NCBI RefSeq assembly: GCF_000411255.1
Contig: NZ_KE150412.1
Coordinates: 2,436,108 to 2,500,107 of the forward strand
Origin: Paenibacillus sp. HGH0039
Lineage (GTDB): Bacteria; Bacillota; Bacilli; Paenibacillales; NBRC-103111
DNA length: 64,000 nucleotides
Direction: 5' to 3'
The notes beneath the pieces are model-generated. The model searched no databases. It saw nothing but the letters and a program-made list of their open reading frames with translations, and had not been told where the DNA came from. A program made the translations under genes and the position numbers. Shown here piece by piece: positions 35,927-45,854 of the stretch (position 1 is its first letter; every line of letters starts with the position of its first letter).

Positions 35927-36409
35927 TTATCTCTCGCCAATATACCGGGTCACGCCTTGAAAAAACTTCAAAATCGTCTGATGCTCACTATCGGAGTAAC
36001 TGTCCAAAAACCGGATAAAGCTCTGCTCCTCCGCTTCATGCAAAGCCCGATGCATTTCGAACAACTGCTTCCCTAGGGGCATTAGCCGAAAATACACCTC
36101 TTTGCGGTTATCGTTGAGCTGGGTCCGATTAATGAGGCCAAGTGCAAGCAGCTTCTTGTTGATCTTTGTAATACTCGCCTTCGACAAATTTAATTTATCC
36201 ACAATCGCGGAATGATTGATCGGTTCGTGATTGCCGATGCAATCCAGGACATGGATGGCCGATAAACTTCCAGGGACGCCTTTCAGCTGATGAAGCTGCA
36301 CCAAATCTTTGATTTCTTTAAGCTCCAGCTCCAGCCGCTGTTCTTGCAAATGGAATAAATGAAGCAATTGCTTATAAATTAACGCCTTGATACTTTCAGG
36401 ATAATCCAT
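35927..36409 (-). CDS. MarR-family transcriptional regulator
   Basis: 160 residues with the winged-helix MarR core: SLSAIHVLDCIGNHEPINHSAI, the recognition helix LNLSKASITKINKKLLALGL and the wing INRTQLNDNRKEVYFRLMPLG. The N-terminal helices supply the dimer interface. I prefer ATG 36409; a GTG at 36421 is in frame but has no room for a ribosome-binding site. It precedes the tandem nitroreductase gene, which it probably represses until an oxidant or aromatic ligand binds. The palindromes on both sides of it support local control. Confidence 0.82.
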   Translation of the reverse strand: MDYPESIKALIYKQLLHLFHLQEQRLELELKEIKDLVQLHQLKGVPGSLSAIHVLDCIGNHEPINHSAIVDKLNLSKASITKINKKLLALGLINRTQLNDNRKEVYFRLMPLGKQLFEMHRALHEAEEQSFIRFLDSYSDSEHQTILKFFQGVTRYIGER

Positions 36410-36431
36410 GTTCCGGTTCACACTCCATATT

Positions 36432-36445
36432 GTTTACATTGAAAC
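36432..36445. promoter_or_regulatory. Second candidate MarR half-site pair
   Basis: GTTTACATTGAAAC resembles the palindrome at 35891-35904 and sits 23 bases before the MarR start, where it would overlap the regulator's promoter. Confidence 0.4.
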
Positions 36446-36731
36446 TAAAATATCACAGTTTGCAGGATTCAGCAAGTGCCGCATTCCAGCACAGAGATTT
36501 AAAAAGCATTATATTATCCCCTAGACATGTAAAATCTCCCCTCACACTAGCAGGTTATATTATTTCACCTGTTTACCGTAAGGGGAGCAGATCATGGTTG
36601 GCTGCTCGCATTTCTTTATGGGCTATCGTTCCTCGTTAGCGCAACGCATTTCGGTAAAGTAAACAAGAGTTATCTATTAGCGTGTACTGTTCGTCTGGTA
36701 AGTTGTCCTTTAAAGAACGGTCTATTAAGAT

Positions 36732-36759
36732 AGGAGCTCAGACAAGTCTGAGCTCCTTT
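36732..36759. terminator. Stem-loop in gene-free region 36.4-37.1 kb
   Basis: GGAGCTCAGAC-AA-GTCTGAGCTCC, followed by TTTG on the plus strand. The plus-strand transcript it would end is not identifiable; the surrounding 670 bases contain no supported gene. Confidence 0.6.
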
Positions 36760-36884
36760 GTTGCTTAGTTAAGAAGTTACAATCAATATTATTCAGTTGC
36801 ATACTTCTTTTATCAGTTACAATGTTAATTTTTCAGTTACATACTAAATTTAACACATTCAATTGTGTCAAGTGTAAAAAATCT

Positions 36885-36929
36885 CTGGGACCAATTTTGT
36901 TGATTTTACTAGGTTTGCCGCGGCACGTG
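36885..36929 (+). repeat. Copy 2 of a 44-bp imperfect repeat
   Basis: CTGGGACCAATTTTGTTGAT through GTTTGCCGCGGCAC; about three quarters of positions match copy 1 at 29863. The two copies are in the same orientation and bracket the 7-kb segment with the XRE-cupin, hydrolase, intron and MarR genes. Confidence 0.5.
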
Positions 36930-37093
36930 ATAAAGGCGAAAAGTAAAAAGTCTGGAACCGCTAGAAATTACCATAGAAAGAAAGTGGGAAACCGTTATTC
37001 ATAGAGTTTAGCTGAATTATGCATTTTATAATGCTTTAACTAAAAAGTCTCATATATTTTATAATTTTAAATTCAGTTGTGATTAAGCCCAAA

Positions 37094-38710
37094 TCACTTC
37101 TTCTTTTGTGAATTAGTGTAGATATATACCCTCTTATTAATCTCTTTATCCTCATATTCTTTAATATTTCCATTATTCCATTTAGCCTTTATGTATTCAT
37201 CCCAGCGCTCGTATTCTTCTCTAGAACTTTGGTTAATTTGTTCCTGTTGCCATTCTTCTTGCTCTCTATAATATTGCTCTTCTTCAAAATAATCGATCTC
37301 GTCTTGGACTTCGTGTTGGTGACGGTCGTATCCGTCCTGATCTCTATTAAAAACAAGACCCTCTCCAGTATGAGGTTTACCATTTACGATTGAGCCAGTG
37401 AAATTTTGTACAAAATGATTACTTAAATTTTTCACGTCACCTGTACATGGTAGTCCATTACTAAAAATACCTATGAAATAATATCCATCTTTTCCAAACA
37501 ACTCACCATTAATTTTCTCTCCCTGCCCGAAATCCCCACGATACCTTACGCTACCGTTTGAATTATAAAGAATGCCGTAGCCTTGATACTCTTCATTTTG
37601 AATGCTACCTTCATACTTAATTGCATGATTGTTATGAAATTCCATCGTAATTCCATCGCTTATATGATTTCCGACAAACTTGCCATTGAAGTAGTATGGA
37701 ATTTTATGATCAATCTCGGATCGTTTATACATAATCCCGTGCTTTTTTATATCTTCTTCATACTCAATCTCATATAATATTTCTCCATTATCATAATAGC
37801 CAAACACCTTTCCCGAAATAAACTTCCCTTTTTGAAATGTGCCTTCATATTTAGGTCGACCTTCATCATTGTATAAAGTTCCTTTACCGTGGAAAATATT
37901 ATTTTCCATAGAGCCAAGATAAACAGGTGTATTATCTATTGACAACAATTGTATTTCTTTCGATTGAACTGTAATACTTATGTGATTTGCCGTATACGTC
38001 GCTATTCTGATTTTAGAAAGAATAATACTATATTTTCTGTTTAGATATATCGTGATATTTCCAAAATCGTTTTTGAGCATTTCGTCGGCTAAAAAACTAG
38101 CGAATACCTTCTCGGCTGTTTCTATTATATAAGCATCTAAGTTTGCACGCTCCGATTCTGATTCCAAAAAGAATTTCAACGTATGAAATCTGCTATAAAG
38201 CTTGTGAACCTCGGTTATTTCTAAAGGACTTAATTTATCTCGTAAAGCTGCAATATTTTTCACCCATTCTTGGGAGAAAAACAGTTGACTTGGATTTGGA
38301 TTTTTATTTTCTATAATTCTACTAATATATAAGTCACGCAGGTTAGAGAAGGCCGATAACAACTCATAATAAATAATCAGTGCACTTTGGCGCACCGTTT
38401 CTTTATCCCTGTTTTCTTCGAGTTTTTTTACAGATTCAGCGACCTGATAGCTACGAATACTTGTTTGCCATACAACATAGCTGAAAATCCCAGTGACAAT
38501 TATAGAATACCCTGCAATTAAATAGTTTATGGTATCTGATAATTTAGGATAAGTTTCAGGACTAAATGACAAATTGTTTCTATAGTAATATAGTAGCTTA
38601 AGTACATCATCTAAACTCCCAAACAATATAAAAGTCATGACCAATGCAGTGAAAATTGGCATTGTTAATAATATAGAAACCAATATCCAGAATCTCTTTG
38701 ACAGTTTCAT
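37094..38710 (-). CDS. Membrane protein with C-terminal MORN/YwqK-type repeats
   Basis: 538 residues. Two membrane helices (WILVSILLTMPIFTALVMTFIL, about 9-30, and LIAGYSIIVTGIFSYVVW, about 66-84) are followed by a helical cytoplasmic region to about 245. Then come at least seven MORN-like repeats of the pattern Y-x-G-x-x-x-x-G-x-G-x-x-Y (NIFHGKGTLYNDEGRPKYEG, KYEGSIQNEEYQGYGILYNS, RYRGDFGQG), and finally a Glu/Gln-rich charged tail (EEEQYYREQEEWQQEQ). Such repeats bind lipids or proteins. It lies 123 bases downstream of the Avs3b-like gene on the same strand and has the same AT-rich base use. I infer membership of that accessory locus; no known function. Confidence 0.6.
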   Translation of the reverse strand: MKLSKRFWILVSILLTMPIFTALVMTFILFGSLDDVLKLLYYYRNNLSFSPETYPKLSDTINYLIAGYSIIVTGIFSYVVWQTSIRSYQVAESVKKLEENRDKETVRQSALIIYYELLSAFSNLRDLYISRIIENKNPNPSQLFFSQEWVKNIAALRDKLSPLEITEVHKLYSRFHTLKFFLESESERANLDAYIIETAEKVFASFLADEMLKNDFGNITIYLNRKYSIILSKIRIATYTANHISITVQSKEIQLLSIDNTPVYLGSMENNIFHGKGTLYNDEGRPKYEGTFQKGKFISGKVFGYYDNGEILYEIEYEEDIKKHGIMYKRSEIDHKIPYYFNGKFVGNHISDGITMEFHNNHAIKYEGSIQNEEYQGYGILYNSNGSVRYRGDFGQGEKINGELFGKDGYYFIGIFSNGLPCTGDVKNLSNHFVQNFTGSIVNGKPHTGEGLVFNRDQDGYDRHQHEVQDEIDYFEEEQYYREQEEWQQEQINQSSREEYERWDEYIKAKWNNGNIKEYEDKEINKRVYIYTNSQKKK

Positions 38711-38833
38711 GACCGTTTTTAATCCACCCCTTTAAAATAATTTAATATCAAGAGCTTATCAATCATCCTGCAAACAGTTTCCCAACTATTTCAGATTATG
38801 GCTATAAGGCTTTATTGGATTTGCCACCACTAC

Positions 38834-39559
38834 TTACTCAGACTTCACAAGTTCGTTTCTATACTCAGTCAATAATAATTGGTTTAATTCTGCGAAGGCC
38901 TCCAGTTTCTTAATCCTTGAAACTATAATCTTTCGCTTCCTTTCATTTTCTTTTTGGCCCTCTCCCCAATTGTCATCAATATCACTATGCAGCTCTCTAA
39001 AGATTACTAAGAAATTGTCTTCTTCCTGAAGTGCTACTGAATTCTCTAACCATTCGATTGAAGAGTCATCAGTTGCGGCCAATGCAGCTTGTTCAAAAAC
39101 ATATTTCAACCACACACGCGCTGCTTCATCTATTCCACCGGCAACATCCAGCCACTTCTGGATTTCTTCCGGGACGTTGTCTGTTGTATCCCTTCTATTT
39201 TCAAAGAAAAAATGACGATCATTTTCAGGATCAAGTCGTGCAAGTGTACGAAGTATAGGCTCAAAATTTTCAAACGGCCTTGAGCCCCTGGGGAAAGCTG
39301 ATCTATGATTCCATAATTTTAATATCGTTTCAAAGCAACGTTCTTCTGCCTCTTGTTTCTGAATACCTGAACTGTGTTCGGCGATTTCAATTTGCTCAGC
39401 AATATAATGCGCCATCCAACGAGCAGTGGTATCTACACCAGGATCCAAATTAAGTTCTTTGACTAGCGCTTTGCCTAAGTTCATAGTACGTTTCTGTATC
39501 TCTGAGTCTTCCATCGGCTGAGAAGATAAATAATTTGTTAAGCGGTGGCTTATACTCAT
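38834..39559 (-). CDS. Small partner of the nuclease-STAND protein (Avs3b-like position)
   Basis: A 241-residue, mainly helical acidic protein (HYIAEQIEIAEHSSGIQKQEAEERCFETILKLWNH, IDEAARVWLKYVFEQAALAA). I recognise no catalytic motif. Its start lies inside the end of the 2.1-thousand-residue nuclease-ATPase gene: ATG 39559 with AGGGAG eight bases upstream gives a 110-base overlap, so expression is coupled. Type III AVAST systems pair Avs3a with a small Avs3b; the order, overlap and size fit that arrangement, but the sequence match itself I cannot verify. An alternative GTG at 39568 has no usable ribosome-binding site. Confidence 0.55.
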   Translation of the reverse strand: MSISHRLTNYLSSQPMEDSEIQKRTMNLGKALVKELNLDPGVDTTARWMAHYIAEQIEIAEHSSGIQKQEAEERCFETILKLWNHRSAFPRGSRPFENFEPILRTLARLDPENDRHFFFENRRDTTDNVPEEIQKWLDVAGGIDEAARVWLKYVFEQAALAATDDSSIEWLENSVALQEEDNFLVIFRELHSDIDDNWGEGQKENERKRKIIVSRIKKLEAFAELNQLLLTEYRNELVKSE

Positions 39560-42500
39560 CCGCCCCACTCCCTCTCATGTATGATTTCTGTCTAAATCTT
39601 CTTCCAATTTGAACTTCAATAATTAATTCACTTTGGAATTCAGTACAAAGTCTTTTTAGAAATGAGAGCGATGCTGATAGTCGATTACCGTGGCGCATTT
39701 CCTCATCTTCATGACTATCATGAATAGGCGCCCAGATTTCACAAACTATTGATGTTCCACTCTCATCAGCCAAAGTCCATTCCCTCTTCTCATAATCAGA
39801 GGATATCTTCATTCTCTCAGTGATTGAGCTACCTATTTTATAAGGCGGGTAATCTACTTTAGCAGAATGTGGGTCGAACTCATCCAAATGCTTATACGCT
39901 TCTTCTCGATATACCCAACCCTTAAGTTTAAAAGGATCCAAGTCTATTTCCATATCATCTTCTTCGTAAGCAGGCAACTTAAAATCATGAGGACTTGAAC
40001 ATGTACTCAATGCATTCAAAAGAGATTGAGCAGCGGCCGATGATACGAGAGAGCTTGTAATATTGAAACTTTCCGATCTTTCACTATCTCCATCCTCCCA
40101 AGATCCGAACACGTTTAGCCATAATTCTCCGTTTCTTTCAGACAATATACCATCAAGAAAATCATCATTTGATATCTCTTCGCGCCAATCTAGATTTCTC
40201 ACTTCATTAATCCAATCCCTTCTATATAAAGGAATCGGATCTCTACGGTCATATAACCAATAACCATCACTGCGAGTCAATAAGTGTCGGTGTAACCAAT
40301 AATGCCACTCATCTTCATACCAATCTGGGCTGTGGACAACAGGCATTTTCTCCAGCAACTTCGATGCCACAACAAGCATGCCATGATATGAAAGATAAAA
40401 ATTATAATCGTCTATTTTTGGGTAACTCCCATGGCTGTGATAAGTTCCTTGTTGTTCTATCGACGATCTCCACAAAGATTGGCGCGGATCATTTTTATAT
40501 CCACCATGAAGCTGCATATTCCATTCACTAACAACAACTTCGGTAGCAATATCCTCCACTTGCTCACTGGAAATACCGAATACCCGCCCTAATGGTTCAA
40601 ACCAGTATCTATCAAAATCGTACCCATGGTGAAAATTCAAACTAGTATCAATCGTCTCGTTAGCATGCCAATAACTATCTCTTGCTTCCCAACGGCCCTC
40701 TAATTCAACCTTATCAAATTGACTTTTCCCCACTTTTTGAAGTCCGTCAACTACTGCTTTCGAGTATGTACCTGGATGAGCCTTCTCGATATTAAGTGCT
40801 ATATCAGTTGCATATTTTTGAATAAGTATATGAAGTGAAGATTGCAAGGCATGCTTATAGAAAACATTCTTATGTCGTAGTAAAATGTGCGGATTATCAA
40901 TTGATACTCGAGCAAGTGAAATTAATAAATATAATCTTGCATGTAAGTTGTAGAACGGAAATTTATTAGCCCCAAATGCATCAACAGTATCCCTTTCCAT
41001 CCAATCAATTAAAGCATCAATTTCATCCCTGCATTGAGCTTCTGCGAGTCTACGAACACAGTGAACGGCACACCAGCGTGTTGAAGATCTCGGAGAACCT
41101 AAAGCAGACCAAACAAAACCTGTAAGAGCACTATCCATTTGAACCGACGGCAACAACAATTGAGACCATGGCCCATCAGCGTACTCAGAATCAATATGCA
41201 GTTCGAATCTCGATAATGCGAAATCAAGTAAATCAGTTGCTTCCTGTGTTGAGATATGTTTCGAAGCAACAGTTACAAAGCCAAAAAATGTAGTTGCATG
41301 AACCAAATCTCCATGGGTTGCTAATCCTTCGATTATTCCTTTTTGAATAAAAGGTATATTTTCCGCCCCTAAATGAAGTCTCCTAGTGAAAAAAGAGATT
41401 GATCCCCTTTCCAGCAGAAACGTAGCAAATCGTTTCCCTACGAATTGCATGATTTGGGGCCACTCAATTTTAATGCTCATTTTACGATGCCATTCTTCCG
41501 GCACTAACAAAAGCGCATTCTGTATATCATAAAAATCGGCTTCATCTACTTTAATAAGCTCATACAAAAATTTCTTCGCTTCACTATCGGAAATTCGATT
41601 GTAGACTTCACGCCATAAGGACTCGCTGTTTCGCACAGTCTGAGGAAGTCCATCATATCGTTGGATAGCTTGTCTTAATCCATTAGATGAAACCAAGTCC
41701 AAATCATACAGCAGATCGTTCCAATCAATTGCAATCTCTTCCGACTTTACACGAAGCGAGGAAGTACTTTCTTGATTAATAATATTCCCTTCTTCATCAA
41801 TACTGTCGTGATTATAAGCAATAACTTCATCTAATAGATTACTTTGTAAAGAGTACTTTTTAGCCGTTTCAGCAATCCTTTCCCAAACTTCCCCTCCAAC
41901 TCCGTTTATCCTAAGTTCTCTACTGACTGATTCAAAAATATACTTCCGATTATCATGCGATGTTTCCTTCTCTATACATAGTCTTGAGAAATCCCCTATT
42001 TCAAACTCCGTCATAAACGCAGAAAGAGACCATGCTACCGTTGGTACAACGTAGCCGCTTCTTACAATTTCCTCGGACAAAGCAATTAATTGACGATTAA
42101 ATCGACCAATTTCCCGGTCCCGCCATCTGCTTAGTGCAGCGATTCCAGTTACCGGGGACAATCGAATACAAGTCCTAACAGCCTCGTCCCTGTCCCAATA
42201 CTTTTCGCGAGCTACATTTTCTCCTATAAGCTCTGCACAACGTATAAATCTGTAAGCTAAATCGTAAGGTGCAAATTCATCTACTTTTCTTTGGTTAGCT
42301 AGGGAAACAACTGCTTCCCATCTCTCGACGATTTCATCGCCAAATTTCGAAACAGCATCGATGGCAAAATTGAAGTAAACCGCGGCATCATCACGATTTG
42401 CATTAATCAATGCTCGTGCAAGATCAATGTAACAGTTTGCCCTTTCCTCTGGGCCAATGTCTGTAGCAGAACGGATTACGTCATAAGCATATTGTTCAAA

Positions 42501-45500
42501 ATCGCGCTTCTGTTCAGCTAAGTGGCTTAATCGGAAAGCAGAACGAACTAATTTTAGATGATCAGGAAGAAACATCCTGTTACTCTTTATATAATTTTCA
42601 TAAAAAGTTTTGGCTGACATTTGTCCGGAAAATTTATGAAACATCAAAACGTCACAACATATTCTAGCTATTTCCGTTGGTAAACTATCATAGTCTCTAT
42701 ATCGACTCGCTGTTGCTGATCCTGACTTCTTTTTCACTTCCGCTACTTCATTCTCAAAATCAAGAATATCCCCTGCTAAACAGCGTATCCGCAGCATATA
42801 CCAAGGTAACAGTCCACCAATTACCTCTTTTATTTCCCTTACCTCTTGTTCATCCTTATATTTTCTATTCTGTTGTAGATCCTTTGGAAGCAATTCATTA
42901 ATATCGAATTCGAGATCTGAAAGTAATACTTTTTTTAATGCCAGCGCACGCATAAAAATTGCACGATCTTTATTATCGTAATCGCTTGTAATAGACCGTG
43001 AAGCATTTTGAGGAAAATAATGATTTAGAACCCTGATGATTTTCCCCTTCGGTAACTTGTTTGCTGCGCAAGATTCAAGAAAAGAGATAAGAGATTGAAG
43101 TGTTGTGTCCTGAAAAGTATTTTGTTTTTTTGAAATTCTAGCCCGTTTTGTAGTTAGTAAATCAAGGCAAGAGCAGAGTACATCCGAATTGGGAATATGT
43201 CCGATATCTAAGGACTCATGTGCAAAAGCAATTATTAAATACTGATTACGCGAACCGAGTTTTGCAAACTGCATTGCAGCAGATAATTCCCCTAGGTCCA
43301 TAAGCCGTTTATATAGTTGCCTAGAGATATGATAGATAACCTTCTTCGGTCGCCAACTCATAAGAAATTTGAAGGCCCTCTCTACCCCATGTAAATTAAA
43401 ATGTGTGTATACGAGTTCCATAATTTCTTCATTTTTTAGTTGTTCACGATGAAATGGAATATCTTCTTCTTTTATCTTATCTCTATCCTGGAAGTATAGA
43501 CTTAACCAGTTCTCAGCAGCCCTAAGAAAGCTTCTGGCTTCCCCCCTAAAATTCTTGACCGTTGATAACAACGCTGCTGAGTAAACATTCTCTGATCCTC
43601 TCCAAGAACCGCTAAACAAACGACGAAAAGCAAACTCCTGTACACGTTGTTCATCTTGTAAAGGCGCAATCAGATCAATATTGGTTGCAAGAAGTTCGAA
43701 CTGTCGTTTATCACCAGCTACTTCTTCACCAGCTCGTAAAGCTAATTTTATCGCCTCAACTAAGCTTTCTTGCTTCAACGAAGCCTTAAATGCAAATTGA
43801 AGACGAAATACTCGAACATTTCGCTCATCAATGGGATTATCGGGAAGATAATTATCGGATAAAGCTAATTCAACAAGAGCGTTGTTCTTCCCTGCTTGTA
43901 ATAACAGAGCAGGCATAGCAGAAGCGACATATGAATACTCGTTAGCTAATGGTTTGATTTGTTCAATAAAAAACTCTATTTGTTCCTTCGATGCTGCATA
44001 AGTTTTCCTAAACCAAGTTTCCGTGGGCTCATCCCTAAACTGAACTGAGGAGTCAGAAAGCCATAAGGAACGTCCTATATCTGCAACAAAACTTCTTATA
44101 GTAGACTCCTCAACATCAGCTGCCCTAGATAGTATCTTCAGTGGAATAAAGGGAGGTAATGTAGCAAGACCTACACAGATAGAGTCGATTTGTTTTCTGT
44201 AATCATCATGAAGTTTATCTCTTATTGAATCAATTGCTGACATTAATTGTCCTTCTATTTGTTCATCGACAGTGGTTCCAGTACTTCCAAGGTTGGAGAA
44301 TACTTCAGCAATCGTACTACCATTTAAACTTAAAGCAGTTGACTGTACACGTGGATTGCCACTAGTAAGCCTATGAAATTCTATTCCATCCTCTTTAGAC
44401 GCTTGCGGATAATGGGACCTTAAATAATCAAAAGACTCTTTCTCCGAAAATGGCTTCAACTCAAGTTGTTTGATGTTACTAGGCGGCTGGAGTAAATGTA
44501 TACGCTCGGTTCTACAAAGGGCAACTATTTTAGCACCTTCGATTATACGTTCACGGAGAAGTTCGTGAGCAAAGCAATTATCATTGAACTCCACCGCGGC
44601 CATTTCAGCATTATCGGCTGCATCTATTAGAATCACTAGGACTGCATTGCTATTTGATTTCTTCATGGCAGTAACTGCTGTTTCAATTCTGTCGAGGAAC
44701 TTTCTTAATATATCTGTTTCAGATGCGCCGGAATTCACTATTAGTGGATCGCAAAGGCCTTGTACAGCCAATTCATTAACAATCTGAACAAATGCTTGGC
44801 GATGGTGATGCCTCACTTCGCTCCGATTACGATAACGTCCACCACCAAAGCAATCATATACAACACCGAAAGATCCAACAGGTAATGATTTGGCTATTTG
44901 GCGAGCAAAAACCGTTTTTCCTACTCCTCCAGGAGCATGTATGATCAGCGGAGCTGCTGATTCTAAAATGGTTTTCAACAAGTCATTATGCTGCTCTCTA
45001 TGCACAAGGGTTTCAAGTTTTTCAAACTCAGGTGGAGCAGGAAAGAGATCGCGTTCAGACGTAACTTTAAATTTCTCAAGTATTTCTTCACGAACAATTA
45101 CACCATTGTTATCAGGTAAAGCCTTGTCACGAACTAGTCCAGTAATGCTTTCTATTTCAGGATTATCGATACTTCCGGCAACTAACTGAGATATTTCTAC
45201 ATGAAGCCTATACTTCTGTGCATTATAGTCTCCTTCGCCGTCTGCGAATTTTATACAAGCACAAAACTTTTTTAAATCTTCCTCAGATAACTGTGTATAT
45301 TTTGAAAGTGTATTTCTATACTGTGAATTAATTGATTCACCTGCAGATAATTTCTCTATGCTATCTTTAAGGTTTTGATTAATCGGCCGATTGGTGACAA
45401 TAGTAAAATTCACTTTACCTTTTGTAGTTGTTGCTTCACTAATAAGTTCTTTATATCTTGCTGAAAAGCCCTCGAATGTTTCTTTGAGATCGCTAAGGTT

Positions 45501-45755
45501 AAATGGATTATTTTTATGTACAGTAGTGTGCTTCAACTGATAATAGGCGACATCCTGACATCCTTGAAATAAGGAATCCAAATACTCAGCTACATCAATT
45601 ACGTATTCTCCAGCCAGCTTACTTTCCCTAGATCCCTCGATTACGATAGATTTAATTCGAGATTTAGGGTGTATTAAACGCAGGCAACGCCGAGCAGCCC
45701 ACCGATAGTGAAAAATGTCGCCGGCCCTTGAATATCTAACAAGTTCGTTTTCCAA
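39450..45755 (-). CDS. avs3a: Cap4/DUF4297-type nuclease-STAND ATPase, Avs3a-like antiphage protein
   Basis: About 2100 residues. The N-terminus (RYSRAGDIFHYRWAARRCL, VIEG, YVIDVAEYLD, YYQLKHT) is a PD-(D/E)xK-type nuclease as in Cap4/DUF4297 effectors: Glu40, Asp54 and Gln73-x-Lys75 are the candidate metal and catalytic residues. A STAND ATPase follows: Walker A APGGVGKT near 276-281, Walker B VLVILIDAADNAE with Asp378, and a sensor-like VALCRTERI. The remaining 1500 residues are helical repeats, as in the phage-protein-sensing region of Avs proteins, which detect terminase or portal and then cut DNA. I prefer TTG 45755 (AGAGGTG upstream) to GTG 45764. Gene symbol by architecture only. Confidence 0.7.
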   Translation of the reverse strand: MENELVRYSRAGDIFHYRWAARRCLRLIHPKSRIKSIVIEGSRESKLAGEYVIDVAEYLDSLFQGCQDVAYYQLKHTTVHKNNPFNLSDLKETFEGFSARYKELISEATTTKGKVNFTIVTNRPINQNLKDSIEKLSAGESINSQYRNTLSKYTQLSEEDLKKFCACIKFADGEGDYNAQKYRLHVEISQLVAGSIDNPEIESITGLVRDKALPDNNGVIVREEILEKFKVTSERDLFPAPPEFEKLETLVHREQHNDLLKTILESAAPLIIHAPGGVGKTVFARQIAKSLPVGSFGVVYDCFGGGRYRNRSEVRHHHRQAFVQIVNELAVQGLCDPLIVNSGASETDILRKFLDRIETAVTAMKKSNSNAVLVILIDAADNAEMAAVEFNDNCFAHELLRERIIEGAKIVALCRTERIHLLQPPSNIKQLELKPFSEKESFDYLRSHYPQASKEDGIEFHRLTSGNPRVQSTALSLNGSTIAEVFSNLGSTGTTVDEQIEGQLMSAIDSIRDKLHDDYRKQIDSICVGLATLPPFIPLKILSRAADVEESTIRSFVADIGRSLWLSDSSVQFRDEPTETWFRKTYAASKEQIEFFIEQIKPLANEYSYVASAMPALLLQAGKNNALVELALSDNYLPDNPIDERNVRVFRLQFAFKASLKQESLVEAIKLALRAGEEVAGDKRQFELLATNIDLIAPLQDEQRVQEFAFRRLFSGSWRGSENVYSAALLSTVKNFRGEARSFLRAAENWLSLYFQDRDKIKEEDIPFHREQLKNEEIMELVYTHFNLHGVERAFKFLMSWRPKKVIYHISRQLYKRLMDLGELSAAMQFAKLGSRNQYLIIAFAHESLDIGHIPNSDVLCSCLDLLTTKRARISKKQNTFQDTTLQSLISFLESCAANKLPKGKIIRVLNHYFPQNASRSITSDYDNKDRAIFMRALALKKVLLSDLEFDINELLPKDLQQNRKYKDEQEVREIKEVIGGLLPWYMLRIRCLAGDILDFENEVAEVKKKSGSATASRYRDYDSLPTEIARICCDVLMFHKFSGQMSAKTFYENYIKSNRMFLPDHLKLVRSAFRLSHLAEQKRDFEQYAYDVIRSATDIGPEERANCYIDLARALINANRDDAAVYFNFAIDAVSKFGDEIVERWEAVVSLANQRKVDEFAPYDLAYRFIRCAELIGENVAREKYWDRDEAVRTCIRLSPVTGIAALSRWRDREIGRFNRQLIALSEEIVRSGYVVPTVAWSLSAFMTEFEIGDFSRLCIEKETSHDNRKYIFESVSRELRINGVGGEVWERIAETAKKYSLQSNLLDEVIAYNHDSIDEEGNIINQESTSSLRVKSEEIAIDWNDLLYDLDLVSSNGLRQAIQRYDGLPQTVRNSESLWREVYNRISDSEAKKFLYELIKVDEADFYDIQNALLLVPEEWHRKMSIKIEWPQIMQFVGKRFATFLLERGSISFFTRRLHLGAENIPFIQKGIIEGLATHGDLVHATTFFGFVTVASKHISTQEATDLLDFALSRFELHIDSEYADGPWSQLLLPSVQMDSALTGFVWSALGSPRSSTRWCAVHCVRRLAEAQCRDEIDALIDWMERDTVDAFGANKFPFYNLHARLYLLISLARVSIDNPHILLRHKNVFYKHALQSSLHILIQKYATDIALNIEKAHPGTYSKAVVDGLQKVGKSQFDKVELEGRWEARDSYWHANETIDTSLNFHHGYDFDRYWFEPLGRVFGISSEQVEDIATEVVVSEWNMQLHGGYKNDPRQSLWRSSIEQQGTYHSHGSYPKIDDYNFYLSYHGMLVVASKLLEKMPVVHSPDWYEDEWHYWLHRHLLTRSDGYWLYDRRDPIPLYRRDWINEVRNLDWREEISNDDFLDGILSERNGELWLNVFGSWEDGDSERSESFNITSSLVSSAAAQSLLNALSTCSSPHDFKLPAYEEDDMEIDLDPFKLKGWVYREEAYKHLDEFDPHSAKVDYPPYKIGSSITERMKISSDYEKREWTLADESGTSIVCEIWAPIHDSHEDEEMRHGNRLSASLSFLKRLCTEFQSELIIEVQIGRRFRQKSYMRGSGADEYKPPLNKLFIFSADGRLRDTETYYELRQSASQRT

Positions 45756-45854
45756 AGTACCCACCTCTACTTACCATTAATAGATGTACAGTTGTTTGAG
45801 ATTATGAGCATCATCAATGAGTTCGAAACTTATGTGGAATCCCTTTTTGTTGCT

